From JACKCB01 sp964452775 (GTDB taxonomy: Bacteria; Chloroflexota; Anaerolineae; Promineifilales; Promineifilaceae), in contig CAYVQP010000003.1 in assembly GCA_964452775.1 (NCBI GenBank), positions 62,001 through 126,000 of the forward strand: a stretch of DNA of 64,000 nt, written 5' to 3'. Numbering within the stretch: the stretch's first letter is position 1; each line of letters opens with the position of its first letter. Under the pieces are notes generated by a model that had not been told where the DNA came from, ran no database searches, and saw only the letters and a program-made list of their open reading frames with translations. Of this stretch, positions 41,526 through 49,586 are shown one piece after another. A program made the translations under genes and the position numbers.

Positions 41526-42491
41526 ATGACATACCGGATTTTGATTGCTGATAAATTAGGCCAGGCCGGCCTGGATCGCCTGGCGGAAATGAAGGATGTG
41601 CAGTACGACATTAAGACCGGCCTGAGCAAAGAGGCGCTCATCGCCGCCATACCCGAGTATGACGGGTTGATCGTGCGCAGCGACACCCGGCCCGATGCGG
41701 ATGTCATTGCCGCCGGAACCAAACTGAGGGTGATTGGGCGGGCCGGCACGGGCATTGACAACATAGACGTGCCCGCCGCCACGCGAAAAGGGGTGGCGGT
41801 GATGAACACCCCACACGCCAACAGTATCGCCGCCGCCGAGCAGACATTGGCGCTCATGCTGGCAGCCAGCCGGTACACCGTCCCGGCGCACAACTCCCTG
41901 GCCAATCACGAATGGTCGCGCTCCCAGTTTGTCGGCACGGAGCTGTATGACAAGACCCTGGGCATAGTCGGCCTGGGCTATATCGGCCGGCTGGTGGCCT
42001 CGCGGGCGCGCGCTTTTGGGATGACCATTGTGGCCCATGATCCGTTTGTGCCGGCAGAAATGGGGGCGGAGCTGAACGTGACCCTGTTGTCGCTTGCCAA
42101 GTTGCTGGCGCGGGCGGACGTGATCACCTTACATTGCGTGCTCACCCCGGAGACGACCAACATGCTCAACGCGGACGCCTTCGCGCAGATGAAGGACGGC
42201 GTGATTGTGGTCAACGTGGCCCGTGGCAAGCTGATTGACGAGCAGGCATTGGCGGCGGCCCTGCTGAGCGGCAAGGTAGCGGCGGCGGCGTTGGATGTCT
42301 TCCCACAAGAGCCGCCAAACAGTAGCCCATTGATCGGCATGCCGAATGTGCTGCACACGCCGCACCTGGGGGCCAGCTCGAAAGAAGCTCAGCGCCGGGT
42401 GGCGGAGGAGATCGTGGAAAAGGTCGTTGACGCGCTGCGCGGGGTGGCCTATCGCAATGTGGTCAACCCTGAGTTCGCCCAACACGTCTAG
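41526..42491 (+). CDS. D-isomer specific 2-hydroxyacid dehydrogenase, SerA-like
   Basis: 321 aa; ATG start chosen over a TTG two codons upstream. It has the D-2-hydroxyacid dehydrogenase fold: GRAGTGIDNIDVPAATRKGVAVMNTP near residues 74-99, NAD-binding GIVGLGYIGRLVASRARAFGM near 147-167, NVARGKLIDEQAL with the catalytic Arg, and HTPHLGASSKEAQ with the catalytic His. It lacks the C-terminal ACT domain of long SerA. It may make 3-phosphohydroxypyruvate or act on another hydroxyacid formed in the island, such as glycerate or glyoxylate derivatives. Confidence 0.92.
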   Translation: MTYRILIADKLGQAGLDRLAEMKDVQYDIKTGLSKEALIAAIPEYDGLIVRSDTRPDADVIAAGTKLRVIGRAGTGIDNIDVPAATRKGVAVMNTPHANSIAAAEQTLALMLAASRYTVPAHNSLANHEWSRSQFVGTELYDKTLGIVGLGYIGRLVASRARAFGMTIVAHDPFVPAEMGAELNVTLLSLAKLLARADVITLHCVLTPETTNMLNADAFAQMKDGVIVVNVARGKLIDEQALAAALLSGKVAAAALDVFPQEPPNSSPLIGMPNVLHTPHLGASSKEAQRRVAEEIVEKVVDALRGVAYRNVVNPEFAQHV

Positions 42492-42510
42492 CAATTCACC
42501 GGCAGCGCAG

Positions 42511-42516
42511 TAAAAT
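42511..42516 (+). promoter_or_regulatory. -10 box of a leaderless-type promoter for nth
   Basis: TAAAAT ends 8 nt before the GTG start, and no Shine-Dalgarno is present, so transcription may begin at the start codon. Confidence 0.5.
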
Positions 42517-42524
42517 AGCCGGCA

Positions 42525-43211
42525 GTGAACTCACCGGCTATAGACCCCAGAACCAAATATCGGCTCGCCTACGAGCGGCTTAACGCCGCCTATGGCGAGC
42601 CGCATTGGCGGCAACATTTGCCGCCGGTAGACGAACTGGTCTGCACAATCCTCTCCCAAAACACCAACGACATCAATCGCGATCACGCGTTTGACGCGCT
42701 GCGGGAAGCCTACCCGGACTGGGAGGCGGTCATGCGCGCCCCGGCGGATGAGGTAATGGAACTTATCCGGCCCGCGGGCCTGGCCAACCAGAAGGGTCCA
42801 CGCATTCAGGAAGCGCTGCGCACAATCATGGCCCGCGAGGGCAAGTTGAGCCTGGAGTTCCTGGCCGGCTTGCCGCTGGACAAGGCCAGAAGCTGGCTGA
42901 CGAACATCAACGGCGTCGGTCCGAAGACGGCAGCGATCGTATTGCTCTTTGCCTTCAACCGTCCCGCTTTCCCGGTGGATACGCACGTACACCGCATCAC
43001 CGGCCGGCTGGGGTTGATCGGCCCGCGAGTGAGCGCTGACCAGGCTCACCCGATCATGGAGGAGTTGGGCGCGCCGGAGACTTATTATGCCTTCCACCTA
43101 AACCTGATCCGGCACGGGCGGGAGGTATGCCGGGCGCGCCAACCGTTGTGCGAGCTTTGCCCATTACAGGATATTTGCGAGTACTACGCCGGCCTGACGG
43201 CTGGACAGTAA
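42525..43211 (+). CDS. nth: Endonuclease III (HhH-GPD DNA glycosylase/AP lyase)
   Basis: 228 aa from GTG. Helix-hairpin-helix NINGVGPKTAAIVLLFAF with catalytic Lys134 and the essential Asp152 in FPVDTHVHR. The C-terminal [4Fe-4S] loop is complete: Cys202, Cys209, Cys212, Cys218 (C-x6-C-x2-C-x5-C). It removes oxidised pyrimidines and cuts abasic sites. A small unknown gene and the RarA fusion gene follow closely, suggesting a DNA repair unit. Confidence 0.95.
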   Translation: MNSPAIDPRTKYRLAYERLNAAYGEPHWRQHLPPVDELVCTILSQNTNDINRDHAFDALREAYPDWEAVMRAPADEVMELIRPAGLANQKGPRIQEALRTIMAREGKLSLEFLAGLPLDKARSWLTNINGVGPKTAAIVLLFAFNRPAFPVDTHVHRITGRLGLIGPRVSADQAHPIMEELGAPETYYAFHLNLIRHGREVCRARQPLCELCPLQDICEYYAGLTAGQ

Positions 43212-43232
43212 CTCTGACAGGCCGGCTAAACA

Positions 43233-43550
43233 ATGAGCGATTCATCGCGGGCTTTCAAGCTATTGCTCACCTATAACATCAAGCTGGAGTACAGCCAGCC
43301 CTACTTTCGCTTTATGCTCGGTCGCTATGTGCCTCTGATGGCTGAAATAGGGCTGGAGATGTCCGATGCCTGGCACACCGGCTATGGAGAGCACCCGGAC
43401 AGGCTGATTGGCTTCATCGCCCGCGACGAGCAAACCCTGCGTGAGCTGATGGACGGCGAGACCTGGGCCGCGCTGAACGAGGAATTGCAGAGATTTGTTA
43501 CCGACCTCACGTACAAAGTAGTGCCCTATCGCGAGGGCTTTCAGCTTTAG
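43233..43550 (+). CDS. Hypothetical 105-aa protein between nth and rarA
   Basis: 105 aa, 21 bp after nth and 1 bp before the RarA fusion gene. It has a mixed alpha/beta pattern (FKLLLTYNIKLEYSQPYFRFMLGRYVPLMAEIGLEMSDAWHTGYGEHPDRLIGFIARDEQTLRELM) that suggests a ferredoxin-like or dimeric alpha-beta barrel fold, but I do not recognise a family. Its close fit in the run suggests co-expression with the repair genes. Confidence 0.75.
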   Translation: MSDSSRAFKLLLTYNIKLEYSQPYFRFMLGRYVPLMAEIGLEMSDAWHTGYGEHPDRLIGFIARDEQTLRELMDGETWAALNEELQRFVTDLTYKVVPYREGFQL

Positions 43551-43551
43551 A

Positions 43552-45771
43552 ATGACGATGGCCCTATTTGAGCAGGCGCGCCGGCGCACAATTGAGGAAG
43601 AGTCGCCCCTGGCCAACCGGATGCGGCCGCGCGTGCTGGATGAATTTGTCGGGCAGGCGCACATCGTCGGGCCGGGCCGGCTGCTGCGCCGGGCCATCCA
43701 GGCCGATCAGCTCTCGTCGCTGATCTTTTACGGCCCGCCCGGCACGGGCAAGACCACCCTGGCGATGGTGATCGCCAATACCACCCAGAGCCACTTCATC
43801 ACCATTAATGCCGTGCTGGCCGGCGTGAAGGAGATCCGCGAGGCCATCGCCGAAGCGCAGGAGCGGCGCAACCTGTACAACCAGCGCACCACGCTCTTCG
43901 TGGACGAGGTGCACCGCTGGAACAAGGCGCAACAGGACGCGCTGCTGCCGCATGTGGAGAAGGGCACGATCATCATGATCGGGGCCACCACTGAGAACCC
44001 GTATTTTGAGGTCAACAAGGCGCTGGTTAGCCGCAGCCGCATCTTTCAGCTGAAGCCGCTGACCGGCGAGGATCTTCACCAGATCGCCCGGCAGGCGTTG
44101 GCCGATCCTGAACGCGGATATGGCCGCCTGCAGGTGGAAGTGACGCCGCAGGCGCTGGATCACCTGGTAGATGTAGCCAACGGCGACGCCCGGGGCGTGC
44201 TGAACGCGCTGGAGCTGGCCGTAGAGACGACCCCTCCCAATGCAGCCGGCGTTATTTACATTGACCTGACCGTAGCGGAGGAGTCAATCCAGCGGCGGGC
44301 GGTGCTGTACGATAAGGACGGCGATGTCCATTACGATACCATCTCCGCCTTCATCAAGAGCCTGCGCGGATCGGACCCGGATGCAGCGCTCTATTGGATG
44401 GCGAAGATGGTCTACGCCGGCGAAGACCCGCGCTTCATCTTTCGGCGGATGGCGATCCTGGCCAGCGAAGATGTGGGCCTGGCCGACCCGCAGGCGATCA
44501 GCGTGGTCACCAGCTGTTGGGAAGCGTTTGAGCGCATCGGCCTGCCCGAGGGGCGATTTCATCTGGCGCAGGCGGCCCTCTACCTGTCCACCTGCCCGAA
44601 GTCGAACACCACCCTGGCCTTCTTTGACGCGCTGGAGGCGGTGAGCCGGGAGCAAGAAGCGGATACGCCCACCCACCTGCGCGACGCCAACCGGGACAAA
44701 GAGGGCTTCGGTCACGGAGAAGGCTACCTGTATCCGCACGCTTACCGCGATCATTGGGTTGCGCAGCAATATTTGCCGGCTTCCCTGCAGGGCAAGTTGT
44801 TCTATCAGCCGGGCGACCAGGGCTATGAGCGCGGCATCCAGGAGCAAGTAGCCCGCCGGCGAGAGGCACAGCTGGCGGCGATGATCGAGGGAGAAACGCC
44901 GGAAATGCTGACCACCGGCCCGCTGGACAGAGCGCGTGACCGCTGGTTGCAACGGGTGGTGGCCAACGCCGGGCGCAACCTGGCGGAGGTGCGCGACAGG
45001 CTGTTTTCGCTCAGTCAGGTGCGCCGGCATCACCTGTTGCTGGACATCGCCGCCGGCAGCGGTCTGCTGACCTGGGAGGCGGTGCGACAGGCGCCGGAAG
45101 GCGGGGTCTGGGCGCTGGCCGGCGACCCGCAGGGTGCGGATGCGCTGCGCCAGCAGGCGGAACGGTTGCCGGAGCTGGGCCGGCCGGTTGTCCTGACCGG
45201 CGGCATCGGGCAGCTCCGTTATCTGATGGCGTTGAGGAGCGAAGAAGATGTGCGCTTTGACCGCATCCTTGGCCGGGACCCTTTTACCAATCTCGACCGA
45301 GAGACCCGTCGCGCGCTGATCGGGCAGGCGTTGGAGTGGCTGCTGCCGGAGGGATTATTCTGCTTTGCGCAGGTGATCCCGGGCCGGGGACAGCGATTGT
45401 ACGAGTTGGTGGATTGGAGCGAGATGGACAGTTCGCTGTACGAGCAGGCGCGGGCGGCGGAAGAAGCGATATATCATGACCCGGCCAACACCCTGGTCAA
45501 CTGGGACCTGCCGGACCTGGAAGCGGAGCTGCGCGAAGCCGGCTGCCAGGAGGTCCGGGCGCAGGTGATCACGCAGGTGGAACAACGTCGCTTTACGGCC
45601 GCGCACCTGGATCGCTGGTTTGGGTTGGAGGGTAGTGAAGGGAGCTACGGGAGCCGGCTGGCGCTCGACCCTGCACAACGACAGCAGGTGGCGGTGCTCT
45701 ATCGCCGGCAATTGCAGGGGCGAGAAGTGCCCTGGCAGCGCACGACTGCCCTGGTTCTGGCGCATCTCTGA
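43552..45771 (+). CDS. rarA: RarA/MgsA AAA+ ATPase fused to a methyltransferase-like domain
   Basis: 739 aa. Residues 1-440 are a full RarA: Walker A GPPGTGKTTLA (61-71), Walker B LFVDEVHRWNKAQQDALL, sensor GATTENPYFEVNKALVSRSR and the C-terminal RarA helical domain ending in ...EGYLYPHAYRDHWVAQQYLP. Residues about 460-739 look like a class I SAM-dependent methyltransferase, with motif I LLLDIAAGSGLLTWEAVR near residue 500. RarA acts at stalled replication forks. Similar long RarA proteins with an extra domain occur in cyanobacteria and Chloroflexota. Whether the extra domain still methylates is unknown. Confidence 0.93.
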   Translation: MTMALFEQARRRTIEEESPLANRMRPRVLDEFVGQAHIVGPGRLLRRAIQADQLSSLIFYGPPGTGKTTLAMVIANTTQSHFITINAVLAGVKEIREAIAEAQERRNLYNQRTTLFVDEVHRWNKAQQDALLPHVEKGTIIMIGATTENPYFEVNKALVSRSRIFQLKPLTGEDLHQIARQALADPERGYGRLQVEVTPQALDHLVDVANGDARGVLNALELAVETTPPNAAGVIYIDLTVAEESIQRRAVLYDKDGDVHYDTISAFIKSLRGSDPDAALYWMAKMVYAGEDPRFIFRRMAILASEDVGLADPQAISVVTSCWEAFERIGLPEGRFHLAQAALYLSTCPKSNTTLAFFDALEAVSREQEADTPTHLRDANRDKEGFGHGEGYLYPHAYRDHWVAQQYLPASLQGKLFYQPGDQGYERGIQEQVARRREAQLAAMIEGETPEMLTTGPLDRARDRWLQRVVANAGRNLAEVRDRLFSLSQVRRHHLLLDIAAGSGLLTWEAVRQAPEGGVWALAGDPQGADALRQQAERLPELGRPVVLTGGIGQLRYLMALRSEEDVRFDRILGRDPFTNLDRETRRALIGQALEWLLPEGLFCFAQVIPGRGQRLYELVDWSEMDSSLYEQARAAEEAIYHDPANTLVNWDLPDLEAELREAGCQEVRAQVITQVEQRRFTAAHLDRWFGLEGSEGSYGSRLALDPAQRQQVAVLYRRQLQGREVPWQRTTALVLAHL

Positions 45772-45866
45772 ACTTTCCCGGAAACTGAATAACATGTTCC
45801 TCAGGGCCATAGGCCGAGAAGTTTCCGGGAAAGTTTGTGCAGTTAAGTTTCCGGGAAAATTTGTGC
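45772..45866. repeat. TTTCCCGGAAACT-family repeat with two 3' arms
   Basis: One 5' arm ACTTTCCCGGAAACT (45772-45786) and two possible 3' arms, AGTTTCCGGGAAAGT (45820-45834) and a second beginning near 45845. It lies between the convergent RarA and NTPase genes and may end transcription from both sides. The loop shares GAATA..GTTCCTCA with the 62811 copy. Confidence 0.7.
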
Positions 45867-45869
45867 GTT

Positions 45870-47318
45870 CTACTTCCGGCCGGCGAGCGCCCGGCGGATC
45901 AGTTCGTTTTGCGCCTTGGGCAGCAGGTCGTGTAGCTCGCGATCTTCCTCAAATTGCTGCTGCAGCGCGTGCAGGCCGGCCGGCCTGAGCGTGTCCAGCA
46001 AGCCCAATGTAGACTGGATGCCCTGTTGCAGCTGGGCCTGATCCTGGAGCGCCAGGTGTATGCTCGCCTGATGAAACCACAATTCGCCCAGGTACTCCTC
46101 GCCCGTGCGGGGAAATTGCTTGATCCATTGGTGGTACATTGACCAGGCGCGACGATGTTGGGCGACGTAGCGATCGCGGCGGGCCTCGTCCAGGCAGTGC
46201 CGGCGATTCATCACCCGGCGCACAATTGGGCTGGTGACATAGGCGCGCCGCTCGCGGTCCCACCAGACAAAATCAGCTTCGCGGTCCAGGTCGCGCAACA
46301 TACCCAGGTAGTGAAGGTCGGGGTGTTCGCTGGGATCGACTTCCTGCATCATGTAGCGCACCGCTTCTATGCGAAAGAAGCGCAAGGGGGAGAGCACGTT
46401 CAGCAATGGCAGCCAGTTCGTTGCCCGCCCGAGGATGTCGCTCTCGCTAAGCTGCAACAGGGCAAGCAGGTCCTGCTGGTGGCGCGACAATGCTTCATAT
46501 TCGGCGCGCTCGTTCTTAGCGGTTAACTTCCAGCCGGCTATCTCGTGGGCGAATTTGTCCAACAACAGCGGGCTGCCGGCCGTGTAGGCGTAGAACGTTT
46601 CCAGGCCCACCGGGATGCGATAACCGCCTCGCTCAAGCTGCTTCATCGCGGTCTGCTTGTCGAAGGGCTGCAGCATCGTCTCCTGAGAGCGCTTCACCCG
46701 GCGGCGGGTCTCAAAGCGATGCCAGGCGGTAATCCGTTCCCGGCCGGAGACAATGAAAAGCACGCGATTGGTGATCACCAACGGCTCAATGAGCGCATTC
46801 TCGATGTGCTGCCATTGCTCGTCGTTGAGCAGTTCGCAGTTATCCAGCAAGATAACTGGGATGAGTTGCGTGAGCAGGGAGCGAATAACCTGCACCACCA
46901 GGGTAAGCTCTTGCCGGCCGGCGGCGCTCTGCAATATACCTCTCTCCTCGTCCGGCAACACCTGAGCCAGTTGCGTCTGCATCTCCCGGGCAAGATGCAC
47001 CGCCACATCGGCCGCCAATGCCGGGCCGGTCACCGCGTCGCCGGTAGGCGCAAATGGAAACAACAGGCTGAACGGCTGCCTGGCCAGACCGCCGGGCGCA
47101 GCGGATTGAAAGCGATATTGGCGCTGCACATGGCGCATGAGCCAGCTCTTACCGGCCCCGCGGATCCCCCAAAAGTTGACGATGCTGTCGGACAACCCAC
47201 CAGCGCGAGCCAGGTTTACCCGCCGGGCCACCAACTCTAATTCTCGTTCCCGATTCACGAAGAGGGCAGGATCATATTCACGAGGCTGGAGACCCGCCCG
47301 CTCACTTCTGGGTGGCAT
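45870..47318 (-). CDS. P-loop NTPase, STAND/AAA-like, second gene of the pair
   Basis: 482 aa. N-terminal FVNRERELELVARRVNLA resembles the start of STAND-type ATPases. Walker A is WGIRGAGKSWL (51-58 for the loop), Walker B PVILLDNCELL near residue 175, sensor LFIVSGRERITAW near 208. The C-terminal 200 residues are helical, with no enzyme motif I recognise. Its ATG overlaps the stop of the upstream gene (ATGA), so the two NTPases are translationally coupled and likely form a complex. Function unknown. Confidence 0.82.
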   Translation of the reverse strand: MPPRSERAGLQPREYDPALFVNRERELELVARRVNLARAGGLSDSIVNFWGIRGAGKSWLMRHVQRQYRFQSAAPGGLARQPFSLLFPFAPTGDAVTGPALAADVAVHLAREMQTQLAQVLPDEERGILQSAAGRQELTLVVQVIRSLLTQLIPVILLDNCELLNDEQWQHIENALIEPLVITNRVLFIVSGRERITAWHRFETRRRVKRSQETMLQPFDKQTAMKQLERGGYRIPVGLETFYAYTAGSPLLLDKFAHEIAGWKLTAKNERAEYEALSRHQQDLLALLQLSESDILGRATNWLPLLNVLSPLRFFRIEAVRYMMQEVDPSEHPDLHYLGMLRDLDREADFVWWDRERRAYVTSPIVRRVMNRRHCLDEARRDRYVAQHRRAWSMYHQWIKQFPRTGEEYLGELWFHQASIHLALQDQAQLQQGIQSTLGLLDTLRPAGLHALQQQFEEDRELHDLLPKAQNELIRRALAGRK

Positions 47319-49303
47319 CAGCTTCCCTCCGTCGCGGCGACCGTTCTACCCTGGCTGCCTGTCGGCGAACGCAACCAGTTGTCCGCGCTCCGGCGCAACC
47401 AGGTGACTACGCGCGCGGGTATCCATTGGGGATCGACCGAAGCCGGCGTCTTGCGCACCAGCAGATCGAGCAACGCCGGGATCACTATCTTGACCCGGAC
47501 GGGCAGCGCAAGTTGTTCGTCGGCGGCGCTTTGCAGCACAATGCCGGCCGCCGCCAGGGCGCGCGTAAAGACCTCCAGCGTCGTCTCCAACTCAGCCGGC
47601 TGAGCGGTGTAGAAGTCCAGCTCGTTCCAGGCGCGCTGCACGAGGAACAACAGGTCATCGTTCAGGTTGGCCAGGCTGGCAGCGATGAGCGCGAAGTCGT
47701 CCGTGGAGCGAAGCGGCAGCTGGCGAAGCTGTTCACGCTGGTGTGCGCGTACGTCCTGTCCAATCCAGCGCCGGAAGCGGAACCACTCAACCTCGGTGAG
47801 CGGCGTCGGTGGCTGGTTGCGATTGCTGCCGTCCTGGAACAAATGCTGGCCCATCGCCAGCAGAGCGCGGGGCGGTCCGTAGCGATAAGAGAGCGCGAAC
47901 CGCGCCAGTTCGCTTTCCAGATTGATGCGACTGAATCGCAGTTTCTGGTCAACCACTGCATCCAGCTGCTCAATGGCCCCATTGCTGGCCCATATTAGCC
48001 GGCGCTGCAACAATTCGATCAGCGATTGCTCGTCCCATTCCAGGCGAAACAGGTCAACGCGGCCGGTGCGATAGCCGGCTGAGCTATGGGCAATCTCTTC
48101 CGCCATCGTGGGTAGAAAGAACTTCCAGACGATGCCGGGTAGCGAAAGCAGCGAGATTGCGCCCAGCAGCGGCTGCAGCAGCGCGCGCAGATTCTTGGCC
48201 CATTGTGTTTCCAGGTAACCGTCTACCCCATCCACCAGGATGAACAGGGTATTGACCCCGAAATTCTCCTGCAGGCGCTGCAAGAAGCTGCTGAGTAGAT
48301 CCTTGATTGATACCTTCGGCGCGAATGGGGCGGTGAGCTTATCGTGTATCTGCCCCCAATCGGCGCGCAAATGCCGATCCGACAACGCGTAGTGAAGCGG
48401 AAGCCCGCGCAAATAGGTGGCCAGGAAACTCCACCACCAGCTGCGCGCCCGGCCATCCAGCCGCAAGAACTGTTCTTTGTACACGGTAATGAAGTTCAGC
48501 AGGGCGGAGGCCAGCACGCCGGCAAGCAAATCCTGATGATCCGGCAACCCGACGGCCGGCAAGCGCGGGATCAGTTGTTCAAACTGGTTGTAGACGGCAA
48601 TGAACGGTATCACACGCTTGTGTTCCGGCAGCGCAAATGGGGAGAACGCCGCCTGTTGCATCTGATTCAGCCGCTGCTCCAGAGCAAGGCGGCCGGCCGT
48701 CTTGCCGCTGCCGCGCGGCGCGACCAGGATCGTTGACCGGTCCAGGAGCATGACCCTGGCGTCAAAGTCCGGGTGGGCGACGAAGAGTTCCTCCAGCAGT
48801 TCCGGCGGATTGATTCGCTCGGCCTCGCGCCAGGCAAAGGGATCATGTTCGAAGCCGAGCGCTTCCAGACGTGAGGGCGGCAAGGGAGCGGGAACTGCCG
48901 CACGGTTCACGAGCGACCGGCCGCCTTCCCGGCCCGGCGCGATGTCGCCGGCAGGATGTGCAGCGCCGGCGGACGCCGGAGTCTTCGCCAGCGCCTCCTG
49001 CCCTTCCTGAATCAACATGCTTAGCCGGCCGTGGCAGGCGTCATCGGGATCAATGCGGTCGCGCACAACCTGCAAGAAGAGCAGCAACGCATTTTCGCCC
49101 GCCTGGTTCTGTTGCTCGTACAGCTGGAAGATAACTTCGTCGATCAGCCCGACCGAGTTGGGCCGGTAGCGGATTGCGTTGCGCCAGGGGTGGATGCGCG
49201 CATCCACAAAGAGGTGGGTCAGAGCCGTGAAGTCGTCGAACGGTGCGCAGACGAGCAGCGTCTCTTGCAGACGATCAATGAAATCGGATAGGAGTCCGTA
49301 CAT
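47318..49303 (-). CDS. P-loop NTPase with N-terminal effector-associated-like domain
   Basis: 661 aa from ATG (MYGLLSDFIDRL); a GTG six codons upstream is possible. Residues 1-105 are a compact helical domain (FTALTHLFVDARIHPWRN...SVGLIDEVIFQLYEQ...GENALLLFLQVVRDRIDPDDACHGRL) that looks like the effector-associated domains of prokaryotic conflict systems. A low-complexity linker (105-140) follows. The NTPase core has Walker A APRGSGKT (195-202) and Walker B LFILVDGVDGYLE. The C-terminal third is helical. No nuclease, protease or TIR effector is fused, so the effector, if any, would be elsewhere. The EAD call is by pattern only. Confidence 0.75.
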   Translation of the reverse strand: MYGLLSDFIDRLQETLLVCAPFDDFTALTHLFVDARIHPWRNAIRYRPNSVGLIDEVIFQLYEQQNQAGENALLLFLQVVRDRIDPDDACHGRLSMLIQEGQEALAKTPASAGAAHPAGDIAPGREGGRSLVNRAAVPAPLPPSRLEALGFEHDPFAWREAERINPPELLEELFVAHPDFDARVMLLDRSTILVAPRGSGKTAGRLALEQRLNQMQQAAFSPFALPEHKRVIPFIAVYNQFEQLIPRLPAVGLPDHQDLLAGVLASALLNFITVYKEQFLRLDGRARSWWWSFLATYLRGLPLHYALSDRHLRADWGQIHDKLTAPFAPKVSIKDLLSSFLQRLQENFGVNTLFILVDGVDGYLETQWAKNLRALLQPLLGAISLLSLPGIVWKFFLPTMAEEIAHSSAGYRTGRVDLFRLEWDEQSLIELLQRRLIWASNGAIEQLDAVVDQKLRFSRINLESELARFALSYRYGPPRALLAMGQHLFQDGSNRNQPPTPLTEVEWFRFRRWIGQDVRAHQREQLRQLPLRSTDDFALIAASLANLNDDLLFLVQRAWNELDFYTAQPAELETTLEVFTRALAAAGIVLQSAADEQLALPVRVKIVIPALLDLLVRKTPASVDPQWIPARVVTWLRRSADNWLRSPTGSQGRTVAATEGS

Positions 49304-49416
49304 AGGTGGAACGGTCGGCACAGAACCGGGCGATGTTCAATTGTCGGTACTACCCAAGACATCGTTATTGTAAAGCGAACATAAAATTCGGGCAAAGATC
49401 GGCGCTCGGCGACATT

Positions 49417-49445
49417 TTGACAGCGCAGCCGGGGTACGCTAGAAT
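49417..49445 (+). promoter_or_regulatory. Promoter of tRNA-Glu
   Basis: TTGACA at 49417-49422, a 17-nt spacer, TAGAAT at 49440-49445, ending 15 nt before the tRNA. Confidence 0.85.
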
Positions 49446-49460
49446 CCCGCTTGCTGTTTG

Positions 49461-49533
49461 GCCCCATTCGTCTAGTGGCCCAGGACGCGGCCCTCTCAAG
49501 GCCGAAACAGGGGTTCGAGTCCCCTATGGGGCA
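49461..49533 (+). tRNA. tRNA-Glu (CTC)
   Basis: Acceptor GCCCCAT/ATGGGGC with A discriminator, D-arm TCTAGTGGCCCAGGA, anticodon loop CCTCTCAAG with anticodon CTC, T-arm AGGGGTTCGAGTCCCCT. The CCA end is not encoded. Confidence 0.95.
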
Positions 49534-49586
49534 TCGGTTTAGAGGCTTCGCCCCGCGCGAAGCCTCTTATTATTTCACTCAGGGCC

